From Corynebacterium sp. (GTDB lineage: Bacteria > Actinomycetota > Actinomycetes > Mycobacteriales > Mycobacteriaceae), in the NCBI RefSeq assembly GCF_030532715.1, contig NZ_JAUNKO010000003.1, positions 248,001 through 312,000 on the forward strand: a stretch of DNA of 64,000 bases. Direction: 5' to 3'. The notes beneath the pieces are model-generated. The model was not told the origin of the DNA. It did no database searches and worked only from the letters and a program-made list of their open reading frames with translations. This document shows positions 17,965 through 27,680 of this stretch, in pieces. The first letter of the stretch is position 1; the number at the start of each line of letters is the position of its first letter. A program made the position numbers and the translations under genes.

Positions 17965-19359
17965 CTACGCCATTCGCTTGGCAAACGCGCGGTACCGCAG
18001 CAATACCGGGGGTCGGCGAAGTTTTCGAGCGCACCATTCGCCGAGGACCACGCCGGCGGCCAGCGCGGAACCGATCGCCAGTGCTAACACCATGCTGGAG
18101 AAGCCCACCAAGGTTTGAGAATGCAGGATTGCGTACATGCCGCGGTAGATGGACAACCCAGGCAGCAGTGGGGTAATGCCCGCGATAGCGGTGATGAGCG
18201 GCGGGATCAAGAATCGACGTGCCAGCAAGCCGCCTGCCAAGCCGATAATCGTTGCCGCGACACTAATTGCGACGACTGGCGGCACGCCGAGTGGCAGCAA
18301 CACCGCATAGTACATAAACGAACCGGTCGTGGCGGTCAGCCCCGCTACCACCACCGACGACCACTCCGAGTAACACGCCACCGCATAGGTTGCCGACGCC
18401 AACCCTCCCGCAACAACCTTCACCGTTACCGAAGTCAGGTTTGGATTTGCGCTGGTTTGCAGTTGCGGAAGCGTCACCCCGATGGCGTGCGATGCCTCGA
18501 TACCAATCGCCACCCCGGCGACGATGCCGCCCGTGAGCATGATTGTTTCGAAGAAGCGTGCGCTGGCGGTGACTGGGGCGCCGGTGATACCGTCCTGCAT
18601 TGCTTGGACCAGGGTCAACCCGGCCAGCATCACCACGATTCCTGAGGCGACGATTTGCGCTGGGGAAACCTCAAAGCCCAGCAGGTTCGCCCACCGGTAC
18701 GACAAGGCGGCTGGCACGGTGGCAATGAAACCGCCAAACACGTTCTGGAAGAACGGCGGCAGTCCGCGTTGATCCAGCCACGCGCTACCACCCATAATCA
18801 CCCCGGCGACGATAAAGGAGATAACCGCTACCAGAAGGTCACCACCGAGTAATACGGCCACGGCCGCGCCGAATAGGGACCAGCCAAACCATGCAGTGCG
18901 GAAGCCATAGGGCGGTGGGGCGTGCATGAGCTCGTCGAGAATCTTGTCTGCTACTTCCGGTGGAGTCGCGCCCGCGCAAATCGATCGGATAAGTCGGTCC
19001 ACTTCCGAAAGCTTGGAGAAATCCACCGTCAGCCGACGCACCACCCGGAACACACTTAACGGAGTTTTCTTTTCCACGCCAATGTTTGTGGAGATTGTAA
19101 TCGTGTTCAAAGTGATGTCCACATGGCAGTACAGCAAACCATACGAGGAGGTCACTGCGTGAATTTGCGCCTTTGTATCGTTATTGCCGGTGCCGGAAGA
19201 CAACAAGACATCGCCGATGCGCGCCGCCAAGTCCATCACGGTGGAAACCTGGCTGGGGTCCGTCAGGTCTACGGGCGCCAACGGTGACGGCGGCGGTGCG
19301 GCTTTCACGGCGTCGATAGTGGCGACGCGGCCGGAAAGCAAACGGTCGAACAGTTTCAT
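17965..19359 (-). CDS. thrE: threonine/serine exporter ThrE
   Basis: Exports L-threonine and L-serine, driven by proton motive force. 464 residues. An N-terminal soluble domain (about 30-150), with the VMDLAARIGDVLLSSGTGNNDT segment, precedes about ten membrane helices from near residue 155 to 445. This domain order is the ThrE family's. It heads the strand-minus run thrE - small basic protein - otsA - lipoprotein, with 41 bases to the next gene. The same neighbours occur in C. glutamicum, where ThrE was characterised. Confidence 0.92.
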   Translation of the reverse strand: MKLFDRLLSGRVATIDAVKAAPPPSPLAPVDLTDPSQVSTVMDLAARIGDVLLSSGTGNNDTKAQIHAVTSSYGLLYCHVDITLNTITISTNIGVEKKTPLSVFRVVRRLTVDFSKLSEVDRLIRSICAGATPPEVADKILDELMHAPPPYGFRTAWFGWSLFGAAVAVLLGGDLLVAVISFIVAGVIMGGSAWLDQRGLPPFFQNVFGGFIATVPAALSYRWANLLGFEVSPAQIVASGIVVMLAGLTLVQAMQDGITGAPVTASARFFETIMLTGGIVAGVAIGIEASHAIGVTLPQLQTSANPNLTSVTVKVVAGGLASATYAVACYSEWSSVVVAGLTATTGSFMYYAVLLPLGVPPVVAISVAATIIGLAGGLLARRFLIPPLITAIAGITPLLPGLSIYRGMYAILHSQTLVGFSSMVLALAIGSALAAGVVLGEWCARKLRRPPVLLRYRAFAKRMA

Positions 19360-19417
19360 GCAGGTGCCTTTGTGGATTGGGCTCAGCGAGGGACGTCAGG
19401 TACGATCTTGTGGCAGT

Positions 19418-19493
19418 GCTGGAGTGGCGCAATCGGTAGCGCAACGGTCTTGTAAACCGTAGGTTGCGAGTTCAAGTCTCGTCTCCAGCTCCA
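19418..19493 (+). tRNA. tRNA-Thr (anticodon TGT)
   Basis: Cloverleaf: acceptor GCTGGAG (19418-19424) pairs with CTCCAGC (19483-19489). The D arm has GCGC/GCGC and the anticodon stem is ACGGT/ACCGT. The anticodon loop CTTGTAA (19449-19455) puts TGT at 19451-19453. The T loop is TTCAAGT. Discriminator T is followed by an encoded CCA. It reads ACA codons. Confidence 0.97.
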
Positions 19494-19494
19494 C

Positions 19495-19533
19495 ACAACA
19501 GCAGGTTAAGGTAGCCCCTTAGCCTGCTGTTGT
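19495..19533. terminator. terminator between tRNA-Thr and the UMF1 transporter gene
   Basis: Perfect 11-bp inverted repeat ACAACAGCAGG (19495-19505) and CCTGCTGTTGT (19523-19533) directly after the tRNA. It can serve the tRNA and, from the other side, the convergent transporter gene. There is no long T-run. Confidence 0.75.
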
Positions 19534-19574
19534 CGTATACCCGTGGGGAATATTCGACAGTAAACCCGCCGACG

Positions 19575-20939
19575 TTACGCCACGCCATTTGGTGTTGCGT
19601 GAGCAGCAAGTTTTGGCGACTTCACTGGAAGCAACAATATCGCGCCGATAGCAAGAATGAGCGCAATTCCGATGATTCCGGCGCGGTCCGTCCCTGCTAA
19701 TGAAACGGATGTGCCAAAAGCGATCGGGGCGAGCCAACTTACCGCGCGCCCAGTGGTCGCATACAGGCCAAACATTTGGCCCTCGCGGCCATCCGGTGTC
19801 ATGCGCGACAAAAACGAACGACAAGAGCTTTGTGCCGGGCCCACGAACAACGTGAGGATAAGGCCGAAAATCCAGAAGTTTACTGGCCCGTCGAGGAAAT
19901 ACAAGGTAGAGCACATGGCCACCATGGCAATGAGCGAGCCGACAATCACCGGCTTCGGGCCGATCAGATCGTCCAAATACCCCATGCCCAGTGCCCCAAG
20001 TGCGCTTACTACGTTTGCGGCAACACCGAACAATAAGACGTCGCCGGCGCTGAGCCCATAGGAGGACACGGCGAGGATAGCACCGAAGGTAAACACGCCC
20101 GCAAGGCCATCACGCAGCACCGCGGATGCGAGCAAGAAATACACTGCGTGCCGATCCTCATTCCACAATTCCTTAATCTCTTGGGCGAGCCGTTTATAAG
20201 ATTCCTTGATGCCTCCGGATTGTGCCGTCGGGTCTGGCGCAATTTCGGGGACGCGCACCATAAGCGGGATCGCCGACAGCAAAAACCAAAACGCGGCCAG
20301 CAGCGCCACGAGCCGAATATTCCAACCCTCGGCAATCGGCACATTCAGCAACCCGCGGGTGTCTCCTTCGCCCTGGATAAAGCCCAAATAGCTAATCAGC
20401 AGGACGACAATGCCCCCGAAATACCCCATGGACCAGCCGAAACCGGAAATCCTGCCAACGTTTTCCGGGGTGGATACCTGGCGCAACATGGCAAAATAGC
20501 TCACTTCTGCCAGCTGGAACACAATGGACGCGATGCCCATGATGACAAGGGCCGCCCAGAAATACCCGATGTGCGTGTTCTTGATAAAGAACAGGCAGGC
20601 CATGAGCACGAAGGCGACCCAAGACCAGACTGTCACGCTGCGTTTGCGGGTCCCCTTAATATCAGTGCGGCGGCCCATCACCGGGGCGGTGAGCGCAATA
20701 CACACGCCCGCAATACCCATCGCATAGCCGTACCAGCCGGAGGCCGATACCGAGCTGAAGCCAGACAACCACGAGGGGAGTTGTTCGCCTACGTTGGCCC
20801 CCACCGAATCGGTGAGGTACACCGCGAAAATAAAGGTAACCAATACGGCGTTGAACGCGGCGGAACCCCAATCCCACAGCGCCCACGCTAGGACAGTTTT
20901 TCGGTCAGTGCGGGCGCCTGGCTGCGTGGTCGTACTCAT
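19575..20939 (-). CDS. MFS transporter, UMF1 (Atg22-like) family
   Basis: Integral membrane permease with about twelve helices. 454 residues from the ATG at 20939; a TTG two codons upstream is less likely. The N-terminal WALWDWGSAAFNAVLV matches the UMF1 family signature (WALYDWANSAF type). The family is related to yeast vacuolar amino-acid effluxer Atg22, but bacterial substrates are not established. A charged loop near 235-260 separates the two halves. Expressed alone, with no functional link to neighbours visible. Confidence 0.88.
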   Translation of the reverse strand: MSTTTQPGARTDRKTVLAWALWDWGSAAFNAVLVTFIFAVYLTDSVGANVGEQLPSWLSGFSSVSASGWYGYAMGIAGVCIALTAPVMGRRTDIKGTRKRSVTVWSWVAFVLMACLFFIKNTHIGYFWAALVIMGIASIVFQLAEVSYFAMLRQVSTPENVGRISGFGWSMGYFGGIVVLLISYLGFIQGEGDTRGLLNVPIAEGWNIRLVALLAAFWFLLSAIPLMVRVPEIAPDPTAQSGGIKESYKRLAQEIKELWNEDRHAVYFLLASAVLRDGLAGVFTFGAILAVSSYGLSAGDVLLFGVAANVVSALGALGMGYLDDLIGPKPVIVGSLIAMVAMCSTLYFLDGPVNFWIFGLILTLFVGPAQSSCRSFLSRMTPDGREGQMFGLYATTGRAVSWLAPIAFGTSVSLAGTDRAGIIGIALILAIGAILLLPVKSPKLAAHATPNGVA

Positions 20940-20994
20940 GGACAAAACCTTAGTACGTCACGGCAAAAACTATCTTGTGGAAAACCAAGACGGG

Positions 20995-21396
20995 CTATTG
21001 GCGTGCCGTGAGACGCAACCGAGGAATCACGACAGCAAGGGCATTAGCAAAGCCAAGGTAGGAGATCGCCATGCCTAACAGGCCTAAGCCAATGTTTGCG
21101 CCGCCAGCAACGTCTGCGGAGGAAACCGCAAAGAAGACCACAAATGCTAGGACCAATGCGAGCACAGCGACGGACAGCGCCCGCGTAATTCTTGGGGCTT
21201 TATCCCCAAGGAACCATTGTGTGCAAACGATGGCTGCGACGAGGCCCGCAGCGGTGATTTGCAGCAAGCTTAATACGTAAAGATCAAACACGCCGGTTGA
21301 TTCGGCACCGGAGGCTACCAAGATGGTAGAAATCACAACAAGAAGCATACTAAATAATGCAAAACAAATGTTTGCTATGCTTAAAATGCGCTTCAT
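20995..21396 (-). CDS. small four-helix membrane protein, unknown function
   Basis: ATG at 21396 with AAGGAA upstream. The 133-residue product has four hydrophobic helices (about 8-28, 40-60, 70-90, 100-122) and almost no soluble part. No family recognised. It stands between the UMF1 transporter and the phospholipase gene with its own upstream region. A longer frame from 21495 would add a non-membrane leader without a ribosome site and was not used. Confidence 0.65.
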   Translation of the reverse strand: MKRILSIANICFALFSMLLVVISTILVASGAESTGVFDLYVLSLLQITAAGLVAAIVCTQWFLGDKAPRITRALSVAVLALVLAFVVFFAVSSADVAGGANIGLGLLGMAISYLGFANALAVVIPRLRLTARQ

Positions 21397-21651
21397 GTCA
21401 TTCCTTAATGTTAGACGGATCGATGGTCGAGAGTGAAGATTGAGATCACTCAGAGTGCTTAAAGGGTGTTGGATTCGATTGTGCCTTAAATACACTTAGG
21501 AGATTCGCTGTTTGCGCGTAGTCCATGTTGGCACGAAAAATGCATTAAAATAATTGTTAATGACAGTTACGTCGTTTCGGCGCCTAGCTGATTAAAAGCC
21601 CAATTCTACCAGTATTCTCAGTCAGGCGCCAGAAACGATCCTCAAGATTGC

Positions 21652-22170
21652 TTAGTTATTCAAACCCCGTCCTTGATAGAACCTTCCTCCGAAAGCCCTG
21701 ACTGCTGAGTAGTAGCCACCAGTCACCGAGCGACATGCATCTTTTTCGGGGTTGGTCGCGCGAGTGTTGTTGCAAACCCGACGAAGGTCGCTCAGGAATC
21801 GATTGTCGCAATCGAGGCGATTTACGCGGCTGTTTCTTCCGTAGCAACGATCATGGGCATCACATGCAGGGCGGAAATTAAACTTTCCGAAGCGGTCTGG
21901 GGAGTAGCTGCATCCATTTGCTGCGCGGAAAGTGGTGTAGTTGTTACCGGAACCTTGCATGATCGATGACGCTTCTTCAAAGCCTTGGATGAACTCAGGT
22001 GATGTCTGGTCCACGTTATGAGCTTCAAGTACCGCGACAGTAGCTTGCTCCATTTCGATGGGCAGGGAATTTTCTGCATTTGCGGTCGGAAGCGTCAGTG
22101 CAGTGATTGCCATTAGCAATGCAACTGCTGAAGCGGACAAACGGTGCTTGAGGGAAGTGCAAATTGACAT
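21652..22170 (-). CDS. secreted prokaryotic phospholipase A2
   Basis: Secreted lipase that hydrolyses the sn-2 ester of phospholipids. ATG at 22170 with GGAGT just upstream; 172 residues. A signal peptide (about 1-32, ending ANA) precedes the mature enzyme. The active-site motif CDAHDRCYG places the His106-Asp107 pair, and a calcium-binding segment NGCSYSPD lies near 86-92. Six cysteines (87, 103, 109, 121, 133, 146) in the mature part fit disulfides. Size and motif match the fungal/bacterial PLA2 family known from Streptomyces violaceoruber. An ATG at 22209 would mask the signal peptide. It may act on host membranes. Confidence 0.88.
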   Translation of the reverse strand: MSICTSLKHRLSASAVALLMAITALTLPTANAENSLPIEMEQATVAVLEAHNVDQTSPEFIQGFEEASSIMQGSGNNYTTFRAANGCSYSPDRFGKFNFRPACDAHDRCYGRNSRVNRLDCDNRFLSDLRRVCNNTRATNPEKDACRSVTGGYYSAVRAFGGRFYQGRGLNN

Positions 22171-22771
22171 ACTCCATGTATCCTCTCGAATAGTGTACAG
22201 GTTAGCCATTGGCTTAGCATAAGGTTACCCATCCTTAAGTTTTAGCTCAAAGACTATTCTCAAACACCCCCGACACCAAATGAAATAGTAGCGATTGTTC
22301 GTGCTGTATTTTATAGGAAACCCATATCAAGCCCCACTGAAAAAGCCATGTCGGGATTGATAAATAGCTTTCAGTTTTGTGTGCAACTAAAAGATAAGTA
22401 GCTACAAATTATTTTCGTGGGGGCGTTTTCACTTTTACAGATTTCGGCATTATGTATCTATGGAAAGTTGTGGGGGTAACCTGCAGATTATGTGCGATTT
22501 GGTGTGGGAGTCCTTTGTTATCGGTTTCACGAGCCGATGTTGTTGGGTTAGATTTGTTAGGGGTATTGAAAGGCGTAACGAATGAGTGTAAGGATGTCCT
22601 GTGCCATTGAAAGAATTGGTGAAGTATGCCGCACCTTACATGTGCCCTTAGCCGGTTGTTGCTGCTGACTAGGATCCTTATCTCCGAGATTGTGTAACCT
22701 CTCGGCCTTCGGTACTGACTTTTTGGTTCATTCATTTCGATCTGTGTCTTTTGTTAAAGCTTGAAGGTTAT
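22171..22771. other. AT-rich gap without recognisable genes
   Basis: About 600 bases, clearly lower in GC than the flanks, between the phospholipase gene and the decayed transposase. An open frame on the minus strand (22409-22735) has no ribosome site and no family likeness. The part next to 22171 must hold the phospholipase promoter. Confidence 0.45.
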
Positions 22772-23534
22772 TCATGGGTGCTTGTAGAAGAATAGTTTGG
22801 TGAGGGTTTGTATTGTGCGCTTCGTGGTGGCTACGGGTAATCGGCAGTCGATGCGAAGTATTCTCCAGTTTTTGATGTGGGCGATTGCTTGTTCGTTTGC
22901 CCCAGCGGATCGATGTAATGGCATTGTTGAAGTGTTGCTACCAGGGTTCGAGAACTTTTTGCCCGTTTTTGCGTTTCTGGGGGATGCCAAAACCAGTACC
23001 TACGTACCCAAGGTCAGCGGTGAGATAATCGCCTGGCAACACGGTGGTAATGCGCAGTGTGTCGGCGATGCGTTTATCGTGGGCTCTCCCAGGCGTTGGC
23101 GGGCTGATGTACATAGGTATTGCCGCTCTGGTTGGTCAAGACCGCGAGGTTTTGGCCGGTCGTTTTATGTTTTGCCGCTGATCAACTATTGTTGCCCTTT
23201 CCATGACCGCCCATGGCGCCAACGTGCCATCGAGGACGCGATGGCGGGTTGGTACGAGATCGTCCACGGTTGGTGCGGCTGGGAGAAAGCGTTCCAAAAG
23301 GTCAAGGACTGTGTTGATGGCGCGGGAAGTTTTCGGTTGGGACACCCCGTAGATCGTGGCGATCACACGTTGCGGGAGGTTTTTTACTCTAGTAGTAGAC
23401 CAAGGTGCATTCCAGACTGTTGGCCAACCCCAAACTAAGGGGCAATGGTGTGTATAACCTGCGGTTTCGATGTCGTTGGCTAGTCCGAAAATCTCATCAG
23501 TCGAACATTTGCTAGTACTTGCCCAGCGGTACAA
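22772..23534 (-). pseudogene. decayed IS5-superfamily-type transposase
   Basis: Remains of a DDE transposase with a helix-turn-helix N-terminal part. The 5' piece (23534-23136) carries VSQPKTSRAINTVLDLLE (HTH) and VLDGTLAPWAVMER, which matches the DGT-type first catalytic Asp region. The frame then shifts near 23170. Pieces TGQNLAVLTNQSGN and ADLGYVGTGFGIP can be read in another frame, interrupted by a stop. The C-terminal piece (22990-22772) has EQAIAHIKNWRILRIDCRLP, the usual end of these transposases. At least two frameshifts and a stop make it inactive. Terminal inverted repeats were not found. Confidence 0.75.
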
Positions 23535-24088
23535 TTTTCAATGAGTACGGTCAAGCTTCCCAGCGTAACTTTTGTACTTTTGTAGCCAAGGTTTTAATCC
23601 TTGCGCGAACGCTCAAGGCCGTGAAATCCCGCGCGGGGTGCGGCTCAGTGAAGTGCATGTGATCGGTCTTGTTGGTGGTGCAGTGATTTGGGGGCCGGAA
23701 GAAGCCGACGGATTTTTGCGCGCAGGCAGATTCGACATGCCGGCCATCGAGTGGCGGCGTTTGCGCAGGACGCCGAATTCGCCATGTCAGATCTGCCTGA
23801 GGCAGATGTTGTGGGGCCGATAGATGGCAAAAGGTTCAATCTTGTACGCGCTTCACGGCTTTGCCAATAGCTTGCTTTGATAGATCCTGTGCTTTCGCTG
23901 AATTGCGATCGTCCTGATTTTCTTCATGGGGACACCTCAGTGAGACCCCGGTTGAAGAATAGTAAGACGAGCCCTAGGTCGGCGGTGGCGCACAACCCAT
24001 CGGCGGTGTAATGCGGAGGGGCTGAAGTGGCTGGCACTGGACATGGCGGGAGGTTCGGAAGAGTTCGAACTTGAATGTGTGGAAAGGC
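23535..24088. other. gap between transposase remnant and ferredoxin gene
   Basis: About 550 bases with scattered open frames on both strands (for example 23572-23823 plus) that show neither ribosome sites nor family resemblance. It could be further debris of the mobile element. Nothing can be named. Confidence 0.35.
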
Positions 24089-24130
24089 CGTGCCCCTAAG
24101 AACGTGCCCCTTAGAACGTGCCCGTTAGAA
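24089..24130. repeat. 14-bp tandem repeat x3 at ferredoxin 3' end
   Basis: Three adjacent 14-bp units at 24089-24102, 24103-24116 and 24117-24130 (CGTGCCCCTAAGAA with one or two changes). The last one contains the ferredoxin stop codon (24125-24127, minus strand). Confidence 0.75.
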
Positions 24131-24400
24131 CCAGTAGGTCACTGTATAGGGGCCTTCTTCGTCGCGGATGGTTTGGCAGGCCAGAGTTTCACCATCGCGG
24201 ATGTCGTAATCGCTTAACACATGGTTGACAAGCATGTGCGATTTTCCGCCCTCGAGGCTGCACTGGCAGGCACCGCATTGGCCTTGCTGGCACGAGTAGT
24301 TGGCGGGGACATCGGCGGCGAGCAGGGCGTCGAGAAGCGTTTGGTTGGCCGGCCAATCGAAAGCGTACTCGTTGTCGTCTTTATAGGCTTTATGTGTCAT
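24125..24400 (-). CDS. [2Fe-2S] plant-type ferredoxin domain protein
   Basis: Small electron carrier of 91 residues. Cluster ligands appear as CQQGQCGAC (Cys36, 41, 44) plus the distal Cys in TLACQT near residue 75, the standard C-x4-C-x2-C...C pattern. It resembles the ferredoxin domain at the end of multi-component oxygenase reductases. The start overlaps the lipase stop by four bases (ATGA), so translation is coupled. Its redox partner is not evident nearby. Confidence 0.85.
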   Translation of the reverse strand: MTHKAYKDDNEYAFDWPANQTLLDALLAADVPANYSCQQGQCGACQCSLEGGKSHMLVNHVLSDYDIRDGETLACQTIRDEEGPYTVTYWF

Positions 24401-25227
24401 CGTGTGCGTTTCGGTGAGGCGGAAGGGTTGACTGGGCGCAGAGACTCTACCGTTTGGGTAACGAGCGCGCGCACGCGTTTATCCATCGTCATGTCTGCGT
24501 GCAATACCACGGCGAGGGGGTAATCGTCCTGTACCCATAAGTTCGTCGCGGTATCCAAAAAGCAGGATTCAGCGGGCACGACGGTGCTGTCTGTGCGGGT
24601 GGCAATGCACGTGTAGCCAACCTCGGGGGCGCACTCGGGCCCTGTGTTGAGCTCCGCGAGGAACCGCGAGCCGGTGATTTGTTGCATGCCGGCAGGTCCG
24701 AAATAGGTGATGATCATTTTGCTCATCAGCTCAGCTTGCTTGCCGGAAGCCACCAATTTGCCGAGCATCCCGCCGAGTGTGGTCCCGTGATTGGGGCTCG
24801 AGAGGCAGATCACATGTTTGGTATGGCGATCGCCGCCCAAGTGTTTGATGTAGTAGCGCGCCAGCACCCCGCCCTGCGAATGGCCCACCAAGATGACCTT
24901 TTCCGCGCCGGTGGTGGCGAGAATGACGTCAATACATGCTCGGATCTGGTCGGCGGATTCCTCGATAGGGTTGGTGGCGCGGTAGCCGTAGCCGGGGACG
25001 AACACCGCCCACCCGAGCCCGCGGAGTTGCGCGGCGAGGTCTTTCCAATCGCCGGGGCTGCCGGACGTGCCGTGGATAAGCACGATCGGCCACGGCCGCT
25101 GCGGGGTGGGGCGGGCTCGCCAATCGTCCTCTACCCAGCCACGGGAGGGGATTTTCGTGCCGAGTGGTTCCGGCATCTGGGCGTACGCTCCTAACTTGAG
25201 TAATCGTCGCGGGTTAGGCGGATTCAA
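24397..25227 (-). CDS. alpha/beta-hydrolase lipase
   Basis: Triacylglycerol-lipase-like hydrolase, 276 residues. [14 protein letters not shown] near 48-61 forms the oxyanion region, [12 protein letters not shown] near 116-127 holds the nucleophile Ser, and a late HADM motif near 243 could give the catalytic His. No clear signal peptide, so probably cytoplasmic or exported another way. It overlaps the HIT gene by 14 bases and the ferredoxin gene by four, in a tight three-gene operon. The substrate is unknown. Confidence 0.85.
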   Translation of the reverse strand: MNPPNPRRLLKLGAYAQMPEPLGTKIPSRGWVEDDWRARPTPQRPWPIVLIHGTSGSPGDWKDLAAQLRGLGWAVFVPGYGYRATNPIEESADQIRACIDVILATTGAEKVILVGHSQGGVLARYYIKHLGGDRHTKHVICLSSPNHGTTLGGMLGKLVASGKQAELMSKMIITYFGPAGMQQITGSRFLAELNTGPECAPEVGYTCIATRTDSTVVPAESCFLDTATNLWVQDDYPLAVVLHADMTMDKRVRALVTQTVESLRPVNPSASPKRTR

Positions 25228-25621
25228 GGGCGGCGCGGATTTTCGCGGCGGCTTCGTCCATGAGCGCCGGGTCGGTGTCGTTCATGCCAATCACGTTGGC
25301 GAAGTTATAGTCGCGCATGCTGGCGGTGGGGAAGACGTGGATGTGGGTGTGCGGGACGTCGAAACCCGCGATAATGTAGCCCGCGCGAGGGCAATCGAAC
25401 GCCTTGATGATCGCTTGGCCCACTTGTTGGGCTACCTCGTTCACCCGTGCCCACACCGCGGGCTCAAGGTCGGTCCAACGATCCACTTCGGCGACGGGGA
25501 CCACGAGGGTGTGCCCGTATGCGAGGGGTTCGATAGTGAGAAACGCTACAACGTCGTCGGCGCGATATACGAACCTGCCTGGCAGTTCGCCGTTGATAAT
25601 TTTGGTGAATACGGTGCTCAT
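25214..25621 (-). CDS. HIT-family nucleotide-binding protein
   Basis: Histidine-triad hydrolase or transferase acting on nucleotide phosphoesters. ATG at 25621, 135 residues. The triad HTHIHVFP near 100-107 is intact and the N-terminal [20 protein letters not shown] is typical. First gene of the HIT - lipase - ferredoxin operon. A longer frame upstream would be antisense to the potassium gene's start and is not supported. Confidence 0.9.
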   Translation of the reverse strand: MSTVFTKIINGELPGRFVYRADDVVAFLTIEPLAYGHTLVVPVAEVDRWTDLEPAVWARVNEVAQQVGQAIIKAFDCPRAGYIIAGFDVPHTHIHVFPTASMRDYNFANVIGMNDTDPALMDEAAAKIRAALESA

Positions 25622-25679
25622 ATTGTTTAAGCGTAGCCGCGCTGGGCAAGCCTCGCCGTGAGGTCTAGCGTGGTGTGGT

Positions 25680-27008
25680 GTGAGACGGTATCGGCACCAA
25701 CTCAGCCCCGCGCAATTGGTCGCGGGAAGCTTCCTGTTGTTGATTTTGGTGGGCACGGGGTTGCTCATGCTGCCAATCGCTCGCGCCGGCGCGGATTCCG
25801 CTGACCTCACCACAGCGTTGTTTACCGCAACGTCGGCGGTGGCGCTCACCGGCTTAGTGGTGGTGGATACGGCGACGTATTGGTCCCATTTCGGTCAGCT
25901 CGTGATCTTGGCGTTGATCCAACTCGGCGGCCTCGGCATTATGACACTTGCCACGCTCGCCAGCCTCGCAATCGTGGGCCGTATCGGCGTGCGCGGCCGG
26001 TTGAACGCCGCCGCGGAGGGGCGTGGCCGCGCGATTAGTGAGGTGAAGCCACTCCTCCTCGGCGTTCTCGGCTTCACCGTGGCCATCGAAGCGCTGGTTG
26101 CCGCGCTGTTGACGCTGCGGTTTCGCGCGGACATGGACTGGCCCGCCGCCGTGTGGGAAGGCGTGTTCCATTCCATTTCTGCGTTTAACAACGCCGGTTT
26201 TGGGCTCAAGCCGGACAACCTTGTCGCCTACGTTGGCGACCCCGCAGTGATTTTCCCCATTGCTGTAGCGATTATCCTGGGCGGCCTCGGCTTCCCCGTG
26301 CTCACGGAATTGTTTCTACGTTTGCGTGTGCGCCGAAGATCATCATTGACCTTGGTTTTTACCCTTTGGGGTACGGTCGTGTTGCTGGTGGTGGGAACCG
26401 TGGTTACCGCGGCCCTGGAGTGGAACGGGGTGTTGCAGGGCTTCAGCACACCCGAGAAGCTCCTCGCCGCTTGGTTTCACAGCGTGTCCAGCCGCACGGC
26501 AGGGTTTAACTCAGTGGATGTGGGCCACATGCACCCCTCCACCCTGGCCGTGACTAACGTGCTCATGTTTATCGGCGGCGGCTCTGGCGGCACGGCGGGC
26601 GGGGTGAAGATCACCACTCTCGCCGTCCTTGTCAGCGTGCTTGTTTCGGAGGTGTGTGCCCAGGATCAGGTGTTGGTGCGGGGCCGACGGATTCCGGACC
26701 GTACTGTCCGCCAGGCGCTGGCCGTGCTGGTGATTTCGCTGATGCTCATCGGTTTTGGGGTGACCACAATTCAAATCCTTGCTCCCCAATGCACCTCGGC
26801 GCAGGTGACGTTTGAGGTGTTTAGCGCGTTCGCCACCGTGGGGTTGTCTACGGGCATTACCGCCGCGTTGCCTACCGCAGCGAAATACGTGCTCATTGTG
26901 CTCATGTACGCGGGCCGTATTGGGCCGATTACGGTGGTGGCGGCGTTGGCGGAGCGGCAGAATCGTAGGTTGTATTCCTTCCCAGAAGAAAGGCCGTTCA
27001 TTGGTTAA
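25680..27008 (+). CDS. Trk/Ktr-type potassium uptake membrane subunit
   Basis: Potassium-conducting membrane protein of the TrkH/KtrB family. GTG start at 25680, 442 residues, with four M1-P-M2 repeats. Selectivity-loop segments [30 protein letters not shown] and [10 protein letters not shown] each carry the conserved Gly. It overlaps the regulatory subunit gene by eight bases. Corynebacterial pairs like this are usually called Ktr or Trk. Confidence 0.92.
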   Translation: MRRYRHQLSPAQLVAGSFLLLILVGTGLLMLPIARAGADSADLTTALFTATSAVALTGLVVVDTATYWSHFGQLVILALIQLGGLGIMTLATLASLAIVGRIGVRGRLNAAAEGRGRAISEVKPLLLGVLGFTVAIEALVAALLTLRFRADMDWPAAVWEGVFHSISAFNNAGFGLKPDNLVAYVGDPAVIFPIAVAIILGGLGFPVLTELFLRLRVRRRSSLTLVFTLWGTVVLLVVGTVVTAALEWNGVLQGFSTPEKLLAAWFHSVSSRTAGFNSVDVGHMHPSTLAVTNVLMFIGGGSGGTAGGVKITTLAVLVSVLVSEVCAQDQVLVRGRRIPDRTVRQALAVLVISLMLIGFGVTTIQILAPQCTSAQVTFEVFSAFATVGLSTGITAALPTAAKYVLIVLMYAGRIGPITVVAALAERQNRRLYSFPEERPFIG

Positions 27009-27660
27009 AAGGTTCTCGCGCCAGCACCCGGTGGTGGTGATTGTTGGGCTGGGCCGCTTCGGCTTGGCGCTTGGTGAGGAGTTGATGCATTCGGGCGTGG
27101 AGGTGCTCGGCGTGGATGCGAACGAAGCCGTGGCGACGAAGGCCGCCCCGATGCTTACGCACGTGGTCATTGCCGACGCCACCGACATTGACGCACTGCG
27201 CCAATTGTTCCTCGAGGAGGCGCAGCGCGTGGTGATTGGCATCGGCTCGGATATGGCGGCTTCCGTGCTGGCAGCGTCCGCGATTGTGGAGCTCGGTGTG
27301 CCCAGCATTTGGGCGAAGGCGGATAGTGCCCCGCACGCTAAGATTTTGCGGCAGATTGGGGTGCATCACGTCATCCGCCCGGAGCGGGATACTGGCCGCC
27401 GGGTGGCGCATTTGATTGCCGGCGGGCTGCAGGAGTACACCGAGTTCGACCGTGATTTCGCCATGGTGAAGCTCGCGCCGCCGCTGTCCATGCTGGGTAA
27501 ACCAGTGGAGGCAACCCCACCGGGCGTGGATATTGTTGCGGTTCGACCCGCGGAAGGCCGCTTTTCGACGCCCGCGCCAGGCACCGTGATCACCTCCGGC
27601 GACCTGATCGTCGCAGCGGGCCGCATCGAAGACCTGGAACGCTTCGGTACCTCCGGGTAG
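27001..27660 (+). CDS. Trk/Ktr potassium uptake regulatory subunit (RCK domain)
   Basis: Cytoplasmic nucleotide-binding regulator that gates the membrane subunit. TTG start at 27001 with AAGAAAGG upstream, 219 residues. RCK_N Rossmann motif [17 protein letters not shown] near 11-27 and the acidic ADATD near 57-61; the C-terminal part is an RCK_C (TrkA_C) domain. Frames starting further upstream would run through the membrane-subunit gene and were rejected. Confidence 0.9.
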   Translation: MVKRFSRQHPVVVIVGLGRFGLALGEELMHSGVEVLGVDANEAVATKAAPMLTHVVIADATDIDALRQLFLEEAQRVVIGIGSDMAASVLAASAIVELGVPSIWAKADSAPHAKILRQIGVHHVIRPERDTGRRVAHLIAGGLQEYTEFDRDFAMVKLAPPLSMLGKPVEATPPGVDIVAVRPAEGRFSTPAPGTVITSGDLIVAAGRIEDLERFGTSG

Positions 27661-27667
27661 AGGTGTT

Positions 27668-27673
27668 TACACT
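27668..27673 (+). promoter_or_regulatory. candidate -10 for leaderless purD
   Basis: TACACT ends seven bases before the purD ATG, and there is no ribosome site. A transcript would start at or next to the ATG. Confidence 0.5.
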
Positions 27674-27680
27674 AAAGTGC

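Noticed and set aside
22409..22735. 108-codon minus-strand frame in the AT-rich gap
   Set aside because: No ribosome site, no recognisable domain, composition like the surrounding non-coding sequence.
22797..23438. 213-codon plus-strand frame
   Set aside because: Antisense shadow of the decayed transposase.
24089..24130. CRISPR-like array
   Set aside because: The repeats are directly adjacent without spacers and only 14 bp long. No CRISPR array was found anywhere in the window.
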